Assembly (NCBI RefSeq): GCF_003259435.1
Contig: NZ_QLMA01000008.1
Span: 412,751 to 476,750 of the forward strand
Direction of reading: 5' to 3'
Origin: Chitinophaga dinghuensis
GTDB taxonomy: Bacteria > Bacteroidota > Bacteroidia > Chitinophagales > Chitinophagaceae
Length of the DNA: 64,000 nt
The notes beneath the pieces were generated by a model. It did no database searches, had not been told where the DNA came from, and was given only the letters and a program-made list of their open reading frames with translations. The position numbers and the translations under genes are program-made. Position 1 is the stretch's first letter; the number at the start of each line of letters is the position of its first letter. This document shows positions 27,715 to 40,000 of the stretch, one piece after another.

Positions 27715-30700
27715 TTAGATGAGGATTTTTTTCTGATTTACAGATACCTGCGGTTGCAATTGCTGTGTCAGGAGTTGTTCTATGTGAAGCGCAAAAACGG
27801 AAATGCACGGATCTGTGATAAACAGGTCCAGCCGGAAATCAATACTGTACTCTTTCTTAACAAGATTCAGCATTTTGTACATACTGAGACTATGTCCTCC
27901 TAATTCAAAGAAATTATCCGTAGTACCTACTTTATCCAATGCTAGCACCTGCATCCATAACTCGGCCAGACGCTTTTCAACAGGTGTTTCCGGCGCCACA
28001 TAGGCAGTATGCAAGGCTGCATACTGGCTGATATCCGGCAATGCAGTTTTGTCTATCTTACCATTCAGCGTTACAGGCAATGTTTCCATGATTACCACAT
28101 GTGCAGGCACCATATAGTCTGGCAGCACGCTGGCAAGTTTACGACGTATATCCGTTGCTGTTACATTCCCATCAGGCACCACATAGGCAACTAATTGTTT
28201 TTCTCCATTCTTCATCACTACATCTACATGTGCCTGTAAAATGCTGTCTGATCCAAGCAGGTGACTTTTGATTTCCCCCAGTTCTATCCTGTAACCGCGA
28301 ATTTTCACTTGATTATCATTCCTACCGAGGTATACCAGGTTACCATCTTTTGCGAGGTAAGCGAGATCCCCGGTTTTATAGGTAACCGTATCAGACCAGG
28401 GCAATTGCCGGAATCTTTCTGACGTGAGTTCAGGCAGATGCTGATAACCCGCAGCCACATTGGCTCCTCCGATATACACTTCGCCGGTAACATACAGCGG
28501 CACCGGTTGGCGGTGCGAATCCAGCAAATAAACATCCGTATTAGGCAATGGCTTGCCAATAGGCACATATGCCCGGTAATTCTGTAGTGCGGCACTCATG
28601 GTATAACTCGTCACCACGTGGGTTTCTGAAGGACCATAGTGATTATGCAATCGTAATGATGGATACTGATGTAAGAAATTCTCCAGCGTCTTGTTCACCG
28701 TCAGCTGCTCGCCTGCACATAGAATATGTTTAATCTGCTGTTGTTCGATGAAGGAAGGTTCCAGCTTGTCGAAGAAGTTAGACAAGGCAGAAAAAGGGAA
28801 ACACAGCGTTTCGATGCTATTTTTGATGATGTAGTCAGACAAAGACTCAAAATCCGCTTTCATCTCTTCCGGCGTTATATAGATCGTACCGCCGCTGCTA
28901 AACACGAACCAGCAATCCTGTACCGATACATCGAAGCTGAAAGAATTGTATTGCAGGAACCGTAAACCCGCGTCTACACCAGATTCATTAATATTCCAAT
29001 GGATGAGATTATTGAGCATACTATGCGTTTGCAGCACGCCTTTGGGTTTGCCGGTAGAACCAGATGTATAAATCAGGAAAGCAGCATCCGAAGGTTGGTT
29101 GGTCAGTACCAGATGCTGGCTGCTCCAATCGGAATAATTGAAACCTTCGAGATCTATGAATTCGATTCCTTCCAGTATCGATTCTTCCACAATATCTTTA
29201 CTACCCAACACCAGGGCAAGATCAGCATCCTCCATGATGTAGCGGATACGGTCTTTCTGATATTTATGATCAACCGGCACATAACAAGCGCCTGATTTGA
29301 TGATGGCAATCATGGCCAGGGCACTGAGATGAGAGCGTTCCAACAGTACCCCAATATTCACTCCAGGCTTTGCCCCATGTACCTTTCGCAGGTAGTCGGC
29401 CAGCTGGTTTGTCTGGTCATTGAGTTGGCGGTAAGTGAGCGATTCTTCTTTAAATACAAGTGCAATATCATCAGGCGTTTTCTCCACTTGTGATTCCATC
29501 AGGGAAATTACACTTTCCGTTACATAGGCAGGTTTTACTTCACCCGCAGTGAAAGCATAATCTGCGGCCGACAAATAGCCGATACCAGCGAGAGGTATTC
29601 CCGGCTGGCTGAAAACGGCTTCCAGCAACTGTTGGAAGTGTTGCAGGAATTGTAGTATCAGTTGTCTGTCGTACAGGTCTGTATTATATTCTGCGCTCAG
29701 CGTAAGTGGGCCTTTGTTGCCCGACACACTGATGAGCAGGTCGAATTTACTGCCTGTATGCTCCGTCAATTCATAATTGTTAGATGTAGACGGGGCGGGA
29801 TGATTGTCTGGCAATACTACCAGCATCACATCAAAAACAGGATTCCGGGAAGCGTCCTTTTTCAGTCGCAGCGCTTTCACTACTTCTTCAAACGGATATT
29901 GCTGATGCTGGTGGGCTGCTTCTACCGTCTGTTTTACCTGACTAAAAAACGTATGGAAAGTATCCGTGTCTTTCATTTCATTACGCAACGCAACTGTATT
30001 CGTATAAAATCCGATCTGTTCCTTCAGATCCGGATGTTCTCTTGCTGCAAAAGGGCTACCAATAATGATATCATTAGCGCCAGTATATTTGTTGAGGATA
30101 ATATGGAGCGACGCTAGTACAACAGTAAAGAGGGTGCTGTTGTGGCTAAGCGCGTATTGGGTCATCATCCTGCCTACTTGTTCCGATATATGCGTGGTGA
30201 TCGTTTCACCCTGATAGGTTTTCACAGGAGGGCGGACTCCTTTTAAAGGGAATGCCAGTACGGGAAGTTCTCCATGTAATTGCTGCAACCAATATTGTTG
30301 CTGTGCAGCCAACTGCCCGTTTTCCAGCTGCTGAAGGGCCCAGGCAGTATAATCACGGTATTGTATTCTAAGCGGCTGTAAGCCGGATGTGGTACCCGCT
30401 TGGTATGCCTGCAATATAGCTGCGATCTCCTGTTGTAATATAGGCAGCGACCAGGCATCCGAAATAATATGATGCATCGCCCAATGCAATAGTAACCGGT
30501 TCTCCGGTAATTGAAAGATGATCACACGGAACAAAGGACCCTGTTCCAGATCAAAGAGTAATTGTGCATCTTCTCTGATCAGCGCTTTTACCTCTTCCTG
30601 TAAATTATTAGCACTCGTGCAATCCACCGTGCGTAGTGTTACTTTGAAATCGTTCGCAGACACTACCCGCTGAAAAATATCCTGCTGCTCATCTGATACA

Positions 30701-31086
30701 AAAACAGTACGGAGGACTTCGTGTCTCCCTACAATATCATCAATAGTTTTTTCCAGTATATCAGGTGTTACATCAGGTAACAGCATTTGAAATCCGGTAT
30801 AGTAAGCGCGTGAAGCCTCTTCCTGCTGGGATTCCAGCCATAATCGCAATTGAGCGCCAGACACCGGATAATACGCCGCGTCTGGTATACGGGGAATTGG
30901 CGTATACTTCTCTTTGCCGGCTATTGCTTGCAGATAGGCGACAATCTCCGGCTTGTTATTTTTCAGGAGACTGATAGTTTCTTCGTTACGATGAGCCACA
31001 GGAATATCTACCTCCAGTTGGCCTTCTACTAGTCGGATTGCAATTCCTTTTTCCCTGATTGCTTTAATAACAGATACGATTTCCAT
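27715..31086 (-). CDS. NRPS module, docking-C-A-T, Pro code
   Basis: 1,123 residues. It has a TubC-like docking domain (1-55, MEIVSVIKAIREKG) and a C domain with HHIISDAW near 206, where Ala replaces the usual Gly; the two His and the Asp are kept. The A domain has YTSGSTGKPKG near 675 and the typical proline-type segment NHYGPSETHVVTS. The pocket reads D-V-Q-C-L-A-H-V-V-K, close to the DVQxxAHVVK proline codes. The T domain has LGGHSLSMYKML near 1064. It ends in QKKILI, and the next protein starts with a docking domain. It lies 3 nt after the giant NRPS and 2 nt before the glycine NRPS, so the three form a tight set. Confidence 0.94.
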   Translation of the reverse strand: MEIVSVIKAIREKGIAIRLVEGQLEVDIPVAHRNEETISLLKNNKPEIVAYLQAIAGKEKYTPIPRIPDAAYYPVSGAQLRLWLESQQEEASRAYYTGFQMLLPDVTPDILEKTIDDIVGRHEVLRTVFVSDEQQDIFQRVVSANDFKVTLRTVDCTSANNLQEEVKALIREDAQLLFDLEQGPLFRVIIFQLPENRLLLHWAMHHIISDAWSLPILQQEIAAILQAYQAGTTSGLQPLRIQYRDYTAWALQQLENGQLAAQQQYWLQQLHGELPVLAFPLKGVRPPVKTYQGETITTHISEQVGRMMTQYALSHNSTLFTVVLASLHIILNKYTGANDIIIGSPFAAREHPDLKEQIGFYTNTVALRNEMKDTDTFHTFFSQVKQTVEAAHQHQQYPFEEVVKALRLKKDASRNPVFDVMLVVLPDNHPAPSTSNNYELTEHTGSKFDLLISVSGNKGPLTLSAEYNTDLYDRQLILQFLQHFQQLLEAVFSQPGIPLAGIGYLSAADYAFTAGEVKPAYVTESVISLMESQVEKTPDDIALVFKEESLTYRQLNDQTNQLADYLRKVHGAKPGVNIGVLLERSHLSALAMIAIIKSGACYVPVDHKYQKDRIRYIMEDADLALVLGSKDIVEESILEGIEFIDLEGFNYSDWSSQHLVLTNQPSDAAFLIYTSGSTGKPKGVLQTHSMLNNLIHWNINESGVDAGLRFLQYNSFSFDVSVQDCWFVFSSGGTIYITPEEMKADFESLSDYIIKNSIETLCFPFSALSNFFDKLEPSFIEQQQIKHILCAGEQLTVNKTLENFLHQYPSLRLHNHYGPSETHVVTSYTMSAALQNYRAYVPIGKPLPNTDVYLLDSHRQPVPLYVTGEVYIGGANVAAGYQHLPELTSERFRQLPWSDTVTYKTGDLAYLAKDGNLVYLGRNDNQVKIRGYRIELGEIKSHLLGSDSILQAHVDVVMKNGEKQLVAYVVPDGNVTATDIRRKLASVLPDYMVPAHVVIMETLPVTLNGKIDKTALPDISQYAALHTAYVAPETPVEKRLAELWMQVLALDKVGTTDNFFELGGHSLSMYKMLNLVKKEYSIDFRLDLFITDPCISVFALHIEQLLTQQLQPQVSVNQKKILI

Positions 31087-31089
31087 GGA

Positions 31090-34000
31090 TCAAATAATTA
31101 TCTTATCAGCAAATCTGTCTGCATCCTGTTGACGCAGCCATTGTGCATTGTTAATATTTTCAGCGAGGTACATGATGGTGGGTTGCTGGAAGAGCAATTG
31201 CAGATCGAGCGATACATCAAACTCTTTCAACACGCGGGATAGCATGGCAGTCGCTTTCAGACTATGTCCTCCCAGTTCAAAAAAGTTATCTCTTATACCG
31301 ATCTTATCGATACCTAGCACTTCCTGCCATATCTCCGCTAATCTTGATTCTGTTTCATTTGTTGGCGGACAGTATTCATTCCGGATGATATCCGCTGTTG
31401 TTACCGCAGGCAGCAAACGCCTGTCTGTTTTACCATTGGAGCTAAGTGGGATATGCTCTAGCTGCACATAATGAGACGGCACCATATAGGCGGGTAACAC
31501 CTGTGTCAGGCTGTCTTTCAGTTGTTGCTTATCTATTACGGAAGAGGCTACCACAAAGGCGGCAATGATTTTATCGCCATCCAGTTGCTGTACTACTACT
31601 GCCACCTGCTTAACTGATGGTTGTTTTAGGATTGCTTGTTCGATCTCTCCTAGCTCTATTCTGTATCCGCGTACTTTCACCTGGTCATCTGCACGGCCGG
31701 ATACAGCAATGTTTCCATCCGGCAACCATCTGGCCACATCGCCGGTGCGGTACAGTTTTTCACCCGCACAGTAGGGATGCGGAACGAAGCGTTCTGCGGT
31801 GAGTACCGGGTTATTCAAATAACCGCGAGCCAGTCCTGCACCTGCAATACATAACTCTCCATCCACTCCAACTGGCTGCAATTTTTGCTGCGTATCCAAT
31901 ATATAGATCCGTGTATTCTCCAGCGGACGGCCAATGTTCATCTGATCGGTATACTGCAAGAGTGTATTCGTTACCGTAGTTTCCGTAGGCCCGTATTCGT
32001 TATAGAAAGCCGCGTAGCCACTCCAGGATTCCGCCAGTTCTTGCTTACATGGCTCTCCTCCGGCGATCACCCGTTGCAAGCCTTTATAGGCGCCAGGGGT
32101 AATCATTTCCAGGTAACTCGGCGTTGCATGGAAGTGGGTGATTTCTGCAGCAGATAGTAACTGCATCATTGCAGCGGGGTCCTGGCGGGTAGCTTCTGGC
32201 GCTATCACCAAGGTGGCCCCATTCAATAAGGCCAGGAAGATCTGCTCTACGGAGGCATCAAAACTCAATGCAGAGAACTGTAATATCTTATCTGTAGCCT
32301 GTACCTGGAAGCTTTTAGTCTGACTGGCAATCAGGTTCACAACGCTGTGTTGTTCAATCATCACGCCTTTAGGCTTACCTGTAGAACCGGAGGTATAGAT
32401 TACATAAGCGAGATCAGTGGATGAATGGATTTGTTCCGGCAACTGGTCGCTGTATGCAGTAGCATGTTCCTGGAAGTAGGCCAATTCTGTAGCAGTGATC
32501 ACTACGCGGCAGCCACTGTCGGCTATCATGTAATCGATACGTTCTTGCGGATAGTTGAGGTCCAGCGGCAGATAAGCTCCTCCGGATTTCAGTATAGCCA
32601 TTAACGTGATAAACATCCATTCGCTGCGTTCCAACTGTATGCCTACCAGTTCATCCCGCTGAATCTGGTAACGATTACGTAAATACTGCGCCAGATGATT
32701 GGAGAGATGATCCACTTCTTCGTAGCTCAGACGCACTTCCTCATACACCAGGGCTATATTGCCTGGGGTACGCTGCGCCTGCTCTACGAACAGCGTTGCC
32801 AGCGATTTATCTACTCGATAGGCTACTGCCGTATCATTGAAAGTATGTAGTAAGGTGTGTTGCTCTGTTGCAGAGAGATAAGATAAATGACTTAACGATG
32901 TATCAGGAGTGGCAACTACTGCCTGTAATAAACCTTCCAGATGAGTAGCCATGCGCATCGCCGTTTCTCGCTGATATAGGTCTGTATTGTATTCCAGACG
33001 CAGGCTCATCGTTTCCGCCGTGCTTTCACTAAAGTTAAACAACAGGTCAAATTTACTGATGCCGCCATTAGCGCCAGCATAAGGCCGTACCTCTAGTCCC
33101 TGGCTGTCAATGGCTGTACGATCATTGTTCTGCAATACAACCATTACGTCAAAAAGGGCGCTGCGACTCAGATCCCGCGGCAGGTTGAGGGCATCCACCA
33201 GTTCATCAAAGGGATAGGATTGATGCTCATAAGCACCCATGGACACAGTTTTCACTTGTTCCAACAATTGCAGGAAACTGTGTCCATCCACCAGTTGCGT
33301 ACGTAATGCCAGCGTATTCACATAGAAGCCCAGTTGGTCCGCCAGATCTGCATGTTCCCGACCAGCAACCGGACTACCAATAATTATATCTTCCTGACCG
33401 CTGTAACGATACAAAAGAATATTTACCAGCGATAATAAGCCCATGAACAAGGTAGCGTCCTGGGTCAGCAGCAGCGATTTAAATGCCCCTGATGGCACTT
33501 CTATCGTCACAAAATCTCCTTTGTAGGTTTTCACTGCCGGACGAACACTATCTGTGGGTAGTTCCAGCACTGGCAATGATCCGGAGAACTGGTCCAACCA
33601 ATAGGCTTTGCTGGCAGCCATTTCTGGCGATAATAAATGAGATTGCTGCCAGGCTGCATAATCTTTGTATTGTAAAGGCAATGCAGGCAACGGCGTTTGT
33701 CCCTTACTGTTATAGTAATGCAATACTTCTTTGATGAGCACCTCCACTGACCAACCGTCACTGATGATATGATGCATTACAAAACCCAGCAGGCAACGGT
33801 TTTCACTGATCTCATATAAGTGAGCTCGCAGCAGTGGCCCCGCAGATAAATCAAATGGAGCAGAGAGATCCGTGTAAAGATCTTCGCCTTTCAACAATGC
33901 AAAGTGAACATCTGCTATCGGGAGAACAACTTGTCTCACTTCTCCTGCTATATTCTCTTTAAATACGGTTCTTAATATTTCATGTCTTTCAATCACTACC

Positions 34001-37000
34001 TGAAAACTCGCTTCCAGCAAGGTTATATCCAGTGTACCTTCCAGCTCCAGCACTGCTGGCATATGATAAGCGGCACTTGCATCGCCTAACTGACTCAGCA
34101 GCCACATACGGCGTTGAGAGGAAGACAGCGCATAGTCTTCTTGTATATCGAGTACGGGTATACGTTGATAAGTATGCTGTTCTAATCCGGCAATCCATCT
34201 CGCTTGTTCTTCCAGTACAGGCCGTATAAAGAGTTCCTTCAATGGCGCACGCACTCCAAACTGTTGATGGATAGATGCTGCCAGTCGCGATAACTTTAAA
34301 CTATGACCTCCCAGCTCAAAGAAATTATCGGTCACACTTACTTCCCGTGATAGCAGCTGCTGCCATAAGTCTGCCAACCGCGCCTCTGTAGTATTACGTG
34401 GCGCAATAACAGCCGTATGTCTTTGTTCGCTAGCAGCAGGCAATGGCAAACGACGTTTGTCTACTTTACCATTGGCCGTTAATGGTAAGCTCTCCAATGC
34501 CACGAAATAGCCCGGCACCATGTAGCCCGGAAGTTGTGCAGAGAGCCAGTTGCGGAGTGAGGCAACATCCATATCAGTAGCGCTTACCGTATAAGCGACT
34601 AACTCTTTTTCTCCAGGTTGTAATTCAGCCGCGATTACCACCGCCTGCTGTATACCTTCGTACCCTTGAATGGCATGGGTAATTTCGCCTAGCTCTATTC
34701 TGTAACCACGCACTTTCACCTGGTCGTCCGCACGGCCGGATACAGCAATGTTTCCATCCGGCAGCCATCTGGCCACATCGCCGGTGCGGTACAGTTTTTC
34801 ACCCGCACAGTATGGATGCGGAACGAAGCGTTCTGCGGTGAGTACCGGGTTATTCAAATAACCGCGAGCCAGTCCTGCACCCGCGATACACAACTCTCCA
34901 TCTACCCCTACTGGCTGCAATTGTTGCTGCGCATCCAATATATAGATCCGTGTATTCTCCAACGGACGGCCAATGTTCATCCGACCCGTATACCGCAAGA
35001 GTGTATTCGTTACCGTAGTTTCCGTAGGCCCGTATTCGTTATAGAAAGCCGCGTAGCCACTCCAGGATTCCGCCAGTTCCTGCTTGCATGGCTCTCCTCC
35101 GGCGATCACCCGTTGCAAGCCTTTATAGGCACCAGGGGTAATCATTTCCAGGTAACTCGGCGTTGCATGGAAGTGGGTGATCTCTGCTCCAGATAGTAAT
35201 TGCATCATTGCAGCGGGGTCCTGGCGGGTAGCTTCTGGCGCTATCACCAAGGTGGCCCCATTAAATAAGGCCAGGAAGATCTGTTCTACGGAGGCATCAA
35301 AACTCAATGCAGAGAACTGTAGTATCTTATCTGTAGCCTGTACCTGGAAGCTTTTAGTTTGACTGGCAATCAGGTTCACAACGCTGTGCTGCTCAATCAT
35401 CACACCTTTAGGCTTACCTGTAGAACCAGAAGTATAAATTACATAAGCGAGATCAGTGGATGAATGGATTTGCTCCGGCAGCTCATCGCTGTATGCAGCG
35501 GCATGTTCCTGGAAGTAGGCCAATTCTGCGGCAGTGATGACTACACGGCAGCCACTGTCGGCTATCATGTAATCGATACGTTCTTGCGGATAGTTGAGGT
35601 CCAGCGGCAGATAAGCTCCTCCGGATTTCAGTATAGCCATTAAGGTGATAAACATCCATTCGCCGCGCTCTAGCTGTATGCCTACCAGTTCATCCCGCTG
35701 AATCTGGTAACGATTACGTAAATACTGCGCCAGACGATTAGAGAGATGATCTACTTGTTCGTAACTCAGACGCACTTCCTCATACAGCAGGGCTATATTG
35801 CCTGGGGTACGCTGTACCTGCTCTACGAACAACGTTGCCAGCGATTTATCTACAGGATAGGCTACTGCCGTATCATTGAAAGTCTGTAGTAAGGTGTGTT
35901 GTTCTGTTGCAGAGAGATAAGATAAATGACTTAGCGATGTATCAGGAGTAGCAACTACCGCCTGTAATAAACCTTCCAGATGAGTAGCCATACGCATCGC
36001 CGTTTCTCGCTGATATAGGTCTGTATTGTATTCCAGACGCAGGCTCATCGTATCCGCCGTGCTTTCACTAAAGTTAAACAACAGGTCAAATTTACTGATG
36101 CCGCCATTAGCGCCTGCATAAGGCCGTACCTCTAGTCCATGGCTGGCTATGGCCGTACGGTCATTGTTCTGCAATACAACCATTACGTCAAAAAGGGCGC
36201 TGCGACTCAGATCCCGCGGCAGGCTGAGGGCATCCACCAGTTCATCAAAGGGATAGGATTGATGCTCATAAGCACCCATGGACACAGTTTTCACTAGTTC
36301 CAATAATTGCAGGAAACTGTGTCCATCCACCAGTTGCGTACGTAATGCCAGCGTATTCACATAGAAGCCCAGCTGGTCCGCCAGATCTGCATGTTCCCGA
36401 CCCGCAACCGGACTACCGATAATTATATCTTCCTGACCGCTGTAACGATACAAAAGAATATTTACCAGCGATAATAAGCCCATGAACAAGGTAGCGTCCT
36501 GGGTCAGCAGCAGCGATTTAAATGCTCCCGATGGCACTTCTATCGTCACAAAATCGCCTTTGTAGGTTTTCACTGCCGGACGAACACTATCTGTGGGCAG
36601 TTCCAACACTGGCAATGATCCGGAGAACTGTTCCAGCCAATAGGCTTTGCTGGTAGCCATTTCTGGCGATAATAAATGAGATTGCTGCCAGGCTGCATAA
36701 TCTTTGTATTGCAAAGACAATACTGGCAACGGCGTTTGTCCCTTACTGTTATAGTAATGCAATACCTCTTTGATGAGCACCTCCACTGACCAACCATCAC
36801 TGATGATATGATGCATTACAAACCCCAGCAGGCAATGGTTTTCACTGATCTCATATAAGTGAGCCCGCAGCAGTGGTCCCGCAGATAAATCAAATGGAGC
36901 AGATAAATCCGTGTAAAGATCTTCGCCTTTCAACAATGCAAAGCGTACATCTGCTATCGGGAGAACAACTTGTCTCACCTCTCCTGCTATATTCTCTTTA

Positions 37001-40000
37001 AATACGGTTCTTAATATTTCATGTCTTTCAATCACTGCTTGAAAACTCTCTTCCAGCAAGGCGCTGTCCAGTGTACCTATCAGCTCCAGCACTGCTGGCA
37101 TATGATAAGCCGCACTTGCGTCGCCTAACTGACTCAGCAGCCACATACGGCGTTGAGAGGAAGACAGCGCATAGTCTTCTTGTATATCGAGTACGGGTAT
37201 ACGTTGATAAGTATGCTGTTCTAATCCAGCAATCCACATTGCTTGTTCTTCCAGCACAGGCCGCAGAAATAATTCCTTCAATGGCGCACGCACCCCAAGC
37301 TGTTGATGGATAGATGCTGCCAGTCGCGATAATTTTAAACTATGACCTCCCAGCTCAAAGAAATTATCTGTCACACTTACTTCCCGCGAAAGAAGTTGCT
37401 GCCATAAGTCTGCCAACCGCGCCTCTGTAGTATTCCGTGGCGCAATAACAGCCCCATGTCTTTGTCCGCTAACAGCAGGCAATGGCAAACGACGTTTGTC
37501 CACTTTACCATTGGCCGTTAATGGTAAGCTCTCCAATGCCACGAAATAGCCCGGCACCATGTAGCCCGGAAGTTGTGCAGAGAGCCAGTTGCGGAGTAAG
37601 GCAACATCCACATCAGTAGCGCCTACCGTATAAGCGACTAACTCCTTTTCTCCAGGTTGTATTTCAGCAGCGATTACCACCGCCTGTTGTATACCTTCAT
37701 ACCCTTGAATCGTATGGGTAATCTCTCCTAGCTCTATTCTGTAACCACGCACTTTCACCTGATCATCCGCACGACCACCAAACAATAAAGTACCTGTTGC
37801 TGTCCATCGGCCCAGATCGCCGGTTTTATACAGGCGTTCTCCTGGGATAAACGGATGTGCGATAAATTTACTGGCTGTCAGATCGGGGTTATTCAGGTAG
37901 CCACGCGCCAGTCCATCACCTCCTACACAGATTTCCCCCATCACTCCAACAGGGCAAAGTTGCCCTTCCTTATCCAACACAAAAGCGGTGCTATTACTAA
38001 CAGGTATTCCAATAGGAATTTCTTCAGCAGAAGCCTCCACCACATGGCAGAGAGAGAAAGTAGTATTTTCCGTAGGTCCGTAACCGTTAACGATAGTTAG
38101 CTGTGGATAAGATGACTGTAGTAAACGTATATGCGTTGCTGATAGTTTGTCCCCACCCGCTAGTACGGTTCGCAGTGATGCAAAGATATTCGGCGATTTA
38201 TCTATCAACTGATGGAACCATCCGGCAGTAAACCACATCATCGTTACACGTTCCCGGTTGATCAGTCGTAATAATTGTTCATCGTCCAGCAACACATCCA
38301 GTGAGCTCATCACCAGGGTACCGCCATGCAGCAACATACTCCAGTATTCAAATGTGGTAGCATCAAAGGATACCGCGCCTGTCGACAACAGCACTTCATC
38401 TCCTTTCAGCTGCACATAATTACATCCCATCACCAGTCTCACAACACCGCGTTGCTCAATCATCACGCCTTTAGGCCGACCAGTGGAACCAGAGGTATAC
38501 ATCACATAGGCCAGGTCTGTCGATTGATTTACCTGTTCGGGCAACTGATCGCTATAAGCAGTGATATGTTCCTGGAAGTAGGCCAATTCCGCTGAGGTAA
38601 TCACTACGCGGCATCCGCTGTCGGCGATCATATAATCGATACGTTCCTGCGGATAGCTGCTATCCAGCGGTAAATAAGCGCCGCCGGATTTCAGTATAGC
38701 CATTAACGTGATAACGGTCCATTCACTTCGTTCCAGTTGTATACCTACCAGCTCATCACGCTGCACCTGGTAACGCTGACGTAAATATTGCGCCAGCCGA
38801 TTCGACAGCAGATCCAGCGCTTCGTAACTCAGGCGTACATCTTCATACACCAAGGCAATCTTATCGGGCGTACGTTTTGCCTGTTCTACGAATAGGGCCG
38901 CCAGCGACTTATCCGAAGGATAGGCTACCGCGGTGTCATTAAATGTATGTAGTAAAGTATTTTGTTCTGTTACGGAGAGATAAGCTAAACGACTTAGCGA
39001 TGTATTAGGAGTGGCCACTACGGCCTGTAATAAACCTTCCAGATGAGTAGCCATGCGTACCACCGTATCTCGATGATACAGGTCTGTATTGTATTCCAGA
39101 CGCATGCTGATCGTGTCCGCCGCGCCCTCACTAAAGTTAAACAGCAGATCAAATTTACTAATCCCTCCCTCAGCTCCCGCATATGGTTGTATATGCAATC
39201 CCTGACTGTCTATCGCCGACCGGTCATTGTTCTGCAACACTACCATCACGTCAAAAAGAGCGCTGCGACTCAGATCCCGAGGTAAGTCGAGTGCCTCTAT
39301 CAGCTCATCAAATGGATAAGCCTGATGCTCATAAGCACCCATGGACACAGTTTTCACTTGTTTCAACAATTCCATGAAACTGTGTCCATCACCCAATTGT
39401 GTGCGTAATGCCAGCGTATTCACATAGAAACCCAACTGATCTGTCAGATCCGAATGGTCACGACCAGCCACAGGACTGCCTATGATGATATCTTCCTGAC
39501 TGCTGTAACGATACAACAGGATATTTACCAGTGATAATAAGCCCATGAATAAAGTAGCATCCTGCGAGCGCAGTAGCGACTTAAATGCAGCCGCTGGCAA
39601 TTCCATCGTCACAAAATCTCCTTTGTAAGTTTTTATCGCCGGACGAAGACCATCTGTGGGTAGCTCCAACACTGGCAATGATCCAGAGAACTGTTCCAGC
39701 CAGTAAGCTTTACTGGCAGCCATTTCCGGCGACAACAAACGGGATTGCTGCCAAGCCGCATAGTCCTTATATTGTATAGGCAATGCCGGCAACTGCGTTT
39801 GCCCCTGACCGTTATAGTGATGCAGGACTTCCTTAATAAGCACGTCTATGGACCAACCATCGCTGATGATGTGATGCATTACAAACCCCAGCAGATAGCG
39901 GTTTCCACTGATGTTATACAAGTTAGCCCGCAACAGCGGCCCAGTGGATAAATCAAATGGTGCGGAGAGATCGGTATAAAGATCGTCACCTGTCAATAAT

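Noticed and set aside
27713..27808. Upstream start for the glycine NRPS
   Set aside because: The extra 32 residues overlap the end of the Pro NRPS gene and precede a perfect docking-domain start at 27712.
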